From: a virus
Virus record (IMG/VR): IMGVR_UViG_3300030389_003358
Span: 1 to 22,212 of that record
Strand: one strand, 5' to 3'
DNA: 22,212 nt
Made by a program: the position numbers and the translations under genes. Of this stretch, positions 18,709 through 22,212 are shown piece after piece. The notes below the pieces were generated by a model, which ran no database searches, was not told the origin of the DNA, and saw nothing but the letters and a program-made list of their open reading frames with translations. Position 1 is the first letter of the stretch; every line of letters begins with the position of its first letter.

Positions 18709-19362
18709 TTAATAATCTAAATCACCACGTTCTAACAGCAAATAGTTTTTCAAATGTGTGATGTTAAATCTTACTCCACCCCGATCATCACCAAAGTATA
18801 TTTCATCACCCGATAATATATATTTAGTCACATTCAATAAACTCCTATCCAACTCAATAAAAGATTGAGTTCTTAAATTATAACTACTACCACCAACTCT
18901 TAATAAATCTATATCTCTTTCGTTGAGTATCCTATACTTACCGTAAGAGTTATAGATAACAGGTGTGCCAATGTTTTTATGTATGGAGTTTTCAGAAGTA
19001 AATTCTGTGAAGTTATCGGTTATCACTCTTCGGAAAAAGTAATCTCCATCCCATAAGGCGTTTGGGTTTGAGAGAAATGAATAATATTCTATGTACCTAA
19101 TGTCAACATGCTCATGCTCAACACTAGATGTATCAACGTCAATACTGACACTAGCATAATTATAAGCAGCTAAACTATCAAAAAAAACTTTTATAAAATC
19201 TACTCTTGTAACTTTTATTTGATCTACTGTTGTGGTGAGAGAATCTAACCTACTGCTAATATCTTCTTGACTAGATAAAACTTTATCATTACTTTCACAA
19301 CCAACCAAAAACAAACACATCAAAAAAGCAATAAAGATAAGGGGCAGCTTATTAATAAACAT
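18709..19362 (-). CDS. Predicted lipoprotein, 217 residues
   Basis: It starts at ATG 19360-19362, after a very strong AAGGAG site. A basic-then-hydrophobic leader (KLPLIFIAFLMCLFLVGC) ends in the lipobox L-V-G-C, with C22 as the acylated residue. After it come a short helical stretch (QEDISSRLDSLTTTVDQIKV) and a beta-rich Tyr/Asp-rich domain. No family is recognised. A lipoprotein would be anchored to the inner or outer membrane facing the periplasm. Adjacent holin makes a spanin-like or superinfection-exclusion role worth considering, although its size is large for an Rz1-type protein. Confidence 0.8.
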   Translation of the reverse strand: MFINKLPLIFIAFLMCLFLVGCESNDKVLSSQEDISSRLDSLTTTVDQIKVTRVDFIKVFFDSLAAYNYASVSIDVDTSSVEHEHVDIRYIEYYSFLSNPNALWDGDYFFRRVITDNFTEFTSENSIHKNIGTPVIYNSYGKYRILNERDIDLLRVGGSSYNLRTQSFIELDRSLLNVTKYILSGDEIYFGDDRGGVRFNITHLKNYLLLERGDLDY

Positions 19363-19373
19363 CTTCTCTCTCC

Positions 19374-20072
19374 TTAAGGTAGTTCAATACTATCACCGTT
19401 GTAGTTATACTTTTCAAGTATTCTTGAAACAATGCCACTTCTCACACAATCGCTCTTGCTAAACTCCATATAGTCAACACCCTCTACATATCTAAGACGT
19501 TCCCATACATCATAGAAACCACTCTTGGCGTAATTAGAACCATACTTATCACACTGACTAAGATCACCTTGTATAATCAACTTCGTAGTATCGTGTATTC
19601 TTGTCAATAATGTTTTAACCTGCATAGGTGAAATGTTTTGTGCCTCATCCATTACAATGTACATGTTCTCAAAATTCAAACCTCTTATGTGATTTATGAC
19701 TCTAAACTCTATCTTACCATCATCAATAAGTTTCTTGGTTTGTTCTTTGCCTATTATCTTAAACAAGACCCACAAAGCACTTTCATTATAAAGTTCTATC
19801 TTTTCCATCAAACTGCCTGGCAGAAAACCGATACCATCTTCTTTACCGACATCAACTGTTGGATTTATAATACAAAGCTTTTTATACATCTTGTTTCTTA
19901 CCAGCACATCCTCTATGGCTTTTTGTAAACTTATAAACGTCTTTCCTGTGCCAGCCATGCCGTGACACATGATTATATTATTTCTTTCATCTCCAATTAT
20001 ATCGTAATAATCTTTTTGAGCATTTGTTAGAAACTCAACGGGTTTTATAATTTTTGGTAGATTAGTAGCCAA
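19374..20072 (-). CDS. phoH: PhoH-family ATPase (TTG start)
   Basis: This 232-residue protein starts at TTG 20070-20072, with AGGAG seven bases upstream and no in-frame ATG earlier. Walker A is GMAGTGKT at 38-45, preceded by ERNNIIMCH. The PhoH hallmark 'PTVDVGKEDGIGFLPGSLMEK' region is followed by a Walker B at 137-146 (MYIVMDEAQN) and by SPMQVKTLLTRI and TKLIIQGDLSQCD, all standard for the family. Phage PhoH genes are very common in marine phages. Proposed roles involve RNA metabolism or phosphate stress; the exact function is unsettled. Cytoplasmic; no extra domains. Confidence 0.95.
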   Translation of the reverse strand: MATNLPKIIKPVEFLTNAQKDYYDIIGDERNNIIMCHGMAGTGKTFISLQKAIEDVLVRNKMYKKLCIINPTVDVGKEDGIGFLPGSLMEKIELYNESALWVLFKIIGKEQTKKLIDDGKIEFRVINHIRGLNFENMYIVMDEAQNISPMQVKTLLTRIHDTTKLIIQGDLSQCDKYGSNYAKSGFYDVWERLRYVEGVDYMEFSKSDCVRSGIVSRILEKYNYNGDSIELP

Positions 20073-20100
20073 TAGGAATCTCCTATGCAGGTTAGTTTGT

Positions 20101-22212
20101 TTACATTATCTTAACACTAGAATAACCCTTCTGATTTTTGGTGATATTGATTACGTTGTTTGTAATGTCTTGCATACTCTCAATGTGAGAGATAATAAGG
20201 ACATTATCAAATTTGGATTTTAGATATCCAAGCAACATATTCATGTGATTGATATTTTCTGAATCAAGTGTACCAAAACCCTCGTCTATAACGAATAGGT
20301 TACAGGTGGGGAGCAAACTAATGTTTGATAACGCTGACCGAATGGTAAGAGCGGTCAATGTTTTTTCCATACCCGACCCTAACTCTACTCTACGTTTTGA
20401 AGTGCCATCATCAATAAATATACTTAGGTTTTGGTCTTCTGTATCTATTTCTAACGAAACTTCAAAATTTGTAACATTGGATAGAATTTTTCTTATTTCA
20501 TTGTTAATGAGAGGTATTGTCTTGTTCATAATCATCAGAGGAATACCGTCATTGCTAAATGCCTGCATCAAAAGAGCATGAAGATTATACTTCTTCTCAA
20601 GCTCTTTCAGCATCTCAATGTTACCACCCAAGTCAGTAATCTTTTGTGTCAACTGAGAAAGATAACTATTTGCTTTTGCTAACTCACTACTGTTACTTTT
20701 TATGTTACTCTCCGTTGAAAGCAACTTACTTTCTACAGTGGAAATCTTCTTATTAACTTGATTGTTGTGTGTAATAAATTCTTGGTTCTGAATATAGAGT
20801 TCTTCTTCTTTATCATAAGCACTCAACTTATTGTTTTCTAATTCTAACTGCAAGGCAATGTTAGACTTATTGGCTTCATTGAGTTCTAACTTAGAAACAA
20901 TCTTTTCTTTATCAGAAAGTAACTTTTGGTATTTGTTGTAGTCTGATTCAACGGTGGAGTTCTTGTTTAACCACAACTGTTGCTCTTCCATCTTTACATC
21001 TGCTTCTTCTAACCACTTACTCTCTTCTTCTATTTGAGTTTTAGCCAAACGAGTGTTATCTAAGAAACCATGTCTATCTAAAATGGTAGTACACTTTTTA
21101 CACAACTCAGCAGGTTCAAACTTATACTCTTGTTGTTTGGTATCTATCAACTTCTTTCTCAAGCGTATTTCTGTTTTAAGTTCTGCGTTTTCACTTTTAG
21201 TTACTTTGTAATTCTTTAATTTGTTTGATAGTGTTTTTGCATCGGCGAAACCATCTATCTCACCCATTACATTATCTATACTTTGAGAATACTTTTCCAA
21301 ATTTGATTCACTATCAGATAGTTGGATAGTCAGCTTGTCAATGTTCTTGGTTGCCCTCTTCTTATCAGAGACAATAAAATCAATATCTCTAACACCATCA
21401 ACGACATTATTCAAAGACCTTACAAGAGCCTCTTTCTCTGTTAGCAATACCTTACTAGTATTTTCTAAGTCTTCCTTCTGCTTGTTAAGTTTACTTATGA
21501 CATCAACAGTTTCTAATCTCTGGTTCTCAAAATTATTCAACACAGATGGAAAGTCATTTTGTTGATACTCTTTCAATAGTGTTCTCAACGAAGATGTTTC
21601 TTCTTTGATACTCTTTTGTAAATCATCAATAATGTTTAGACCCAAGAACCGAGCAAGCAAATCTTTACGATTTGTTTGTCCGTGGTCAATCCATCTTGTG
21701 ATGTCAAACTGTTGACTAAATGTTGTCATCGTGTGTTCTTCATACGTACCGAGCATAGTTCTGATAGTATTTTCAGTTTCTCTAACATTAGCATCGCCAC
21801 TAACATTCACACGTTCACCACCAATAACTTGAAACAACTCTACCTTATTTGTTGCTCTGTTGGGATTCTTTTTACTTCTCTTAAACTTACGCTCAATAAC
21901 AAATCGTTTATCGTCAAGAGAAAAATCAACCTCAATAAATCCTTCATCTTTGTTCTTATGGATTACATCAGCAACATTACGACCACCTGTTCTATTACTA
22001 CTATTAAAGAAAGCCTGTAGAATAGTATAGAGGATACTAGACTTACCAGAAGCATTCGGTGAAAAGATACCCGTCAAACCTTTTAGGTTATCAAAGTTGA
22101 TTACATTTGCTGGACCATAAGAGAAAACATTTTCAAAGATCACCTTATGTATACACCACTTACTACCACGATACGTATCGTATTCTTCTGTAGCACTGGT
22201 GTCATAAAACTC
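20101..22212 (-). CDS. gp46: SMC/Rad50-like recombination ATPase (T4 gp46-like), 5' end not in window
   Basis: The frame stays open from 20101 to the right edge. An internal GTG at 22141-22143 would give 680 residues, but the frame continues upstream as coding-like sequence with no ATG, GTG or TTG, so the true start probably lies outside. Counting from that GTG, Walker A is FSPNASGKSS (27-36), a CxxC zinc hook is at C348/C351 between two long coiled-coil arms, the ABC signature is ELGSGMEKTL near 587-596 and Walker B is LFVIDEGFG near 616-624. It would pair with a gp47-type nuclease in DNA-end processing and recombination-dependent replication. Confidence 0.9.
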   Translation of the reverse strand, partial: EFYDTSATEEYDTYRGSKWCIHKVIFENVFSYGPANVINFDNLKGLTGIFSPNASGKSSILYTILQAFFNSSNRTGGRNVADVIHKNKDEGFIEVDFSLDDKRFVIERKFKRSKKNPNRATNKVELFQVIGGERVNVSGDANVRETENTIRTMLGTYEEHTMTTFSQQFDITRWIDHGQTNRKDLLARFLGLNIIDDLQKSIKEETSSLRTLLKEYQQNDFPSVLNNFENQRLETVDVISKLNKQKEDLENTSKVLLTEKEALVRSLNNVVDGVRDIDFIVSDKKRATKNIDKLTIQLSDSESNLEKYSQSIDNVMGEIDGFADAKTLSNKLKNYKVTKSENAELKTEIRLRKKLIDTKQQEYKFEPAELCKKCTTILDRHGFLDNTRLAKTQIEEESKWLEEADVKMEEQQLWLNKNSTVESDYNKYQKLLSDKEKIVSKLELNEANKSNIALQLELENNKLSAYDKEEELYIQNQEFITHNNQVNKKISTVESKLLSTESNIKSNSSELAKANSYLSQLTQKITDLGGNIEMLKELEKKYNLHALLMQAFSNDGIPLMIMNKTIPLINNEIRKILSNVTNFEVSLEIDTEDQNLSIFIDDGTSKRRVELGSGMEKTLTALTIRSALSNISLLPTCNLFVIDEGFGTLDSENINHMNMLLGYLKSKFDNVLIISHIESMQDITNNVINITKNQKGYSSVKIM

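Noticed and set aside
1-22212. CRISPR array, insertion sequence or attachment site
   Set aside because: I saw no regularly spaced repeats, transposase motifs, integrase or long terminal repeats; the only tandem repeat is the in-frame 9-bp one at 3454-3480.

Overview
The window is about 22 kb of an AT-rich tailed-phage genome of the T4-like myovirus type. The marks are a gp20-type portal N-terminus, a gp17-type large terminase, a gp46/Rad50-type recombination ATPase, a PhoH ATPase and many very small, tightly packed genes. All genes I can support lie on the minus strand, so transcription runs from high to low coordinates. Many starts overlap the preceding stop, usually with a GGAG-type ribosome site. 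The gene mix resembles marine (cyanophage or pelagiphage-like) myoviruses. The host cannot be read from the sequence.

Layout in transcription order. (1) 22212-16666: gp46-like SMC ATPase (open to the window edge), PhoH, a lipoprotein, a 3TM-type holin, an RfaE2-like nucleotidyltransferase with an unresolved start, an unknown gene, a thermonuclease-like SNase, a small membrane protein that was not obvious as an ORF, and a 67-residue protein. (2) 16606-12044: a membrane-anchored coiled-coil protein, a DUF3310-like protein, a second nucleotidyltransferase with an altered HxGH motif, a DUF5675-like protein, three small unknown genes (one with a zinc-ribbon-like cysteine pattern), a GT-B glycosyltransferase and an unknown protein. 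(3) 12016-10058: a very basic protein, a 54-residue CxxC/CxxCxGxG mini-protein, a complete one-piece tmRNA (ssrA), a small Lys/Ala-rich protein, a second glycosyltransferase-like protein and a textbook intrinsic terminator. (4) 9983-2168: a dense cluster of small proteins. Ten begin with MKL followed by hydrophobic-x-Glu at about residues 6-9. (5) 2158-1: large terminase, an XhlA-like membrane protein and the start of the portal gene.

Two things stand out. First, the ten MKL proteins share an N-terminal signature close in length and design to the T4 capsid-targeting sequence, which the prohead protease cuts after (I/L)-x-E. The cluster sits beside the head genes. I infer a set of internal head proteins packaged in the capsid and possibly ejected into the host; one is a P-loop kinase. 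Second, the tmRNA has a G3-U70 acceptor stem with encoded CCA, an H-type pseudoknot and a ten-codon tag (DEELEYKMAA) whose stop lies in a hairpin loop. The phage may therefore bring its own ribosome-rescue and proteolysis-tagging RNA.
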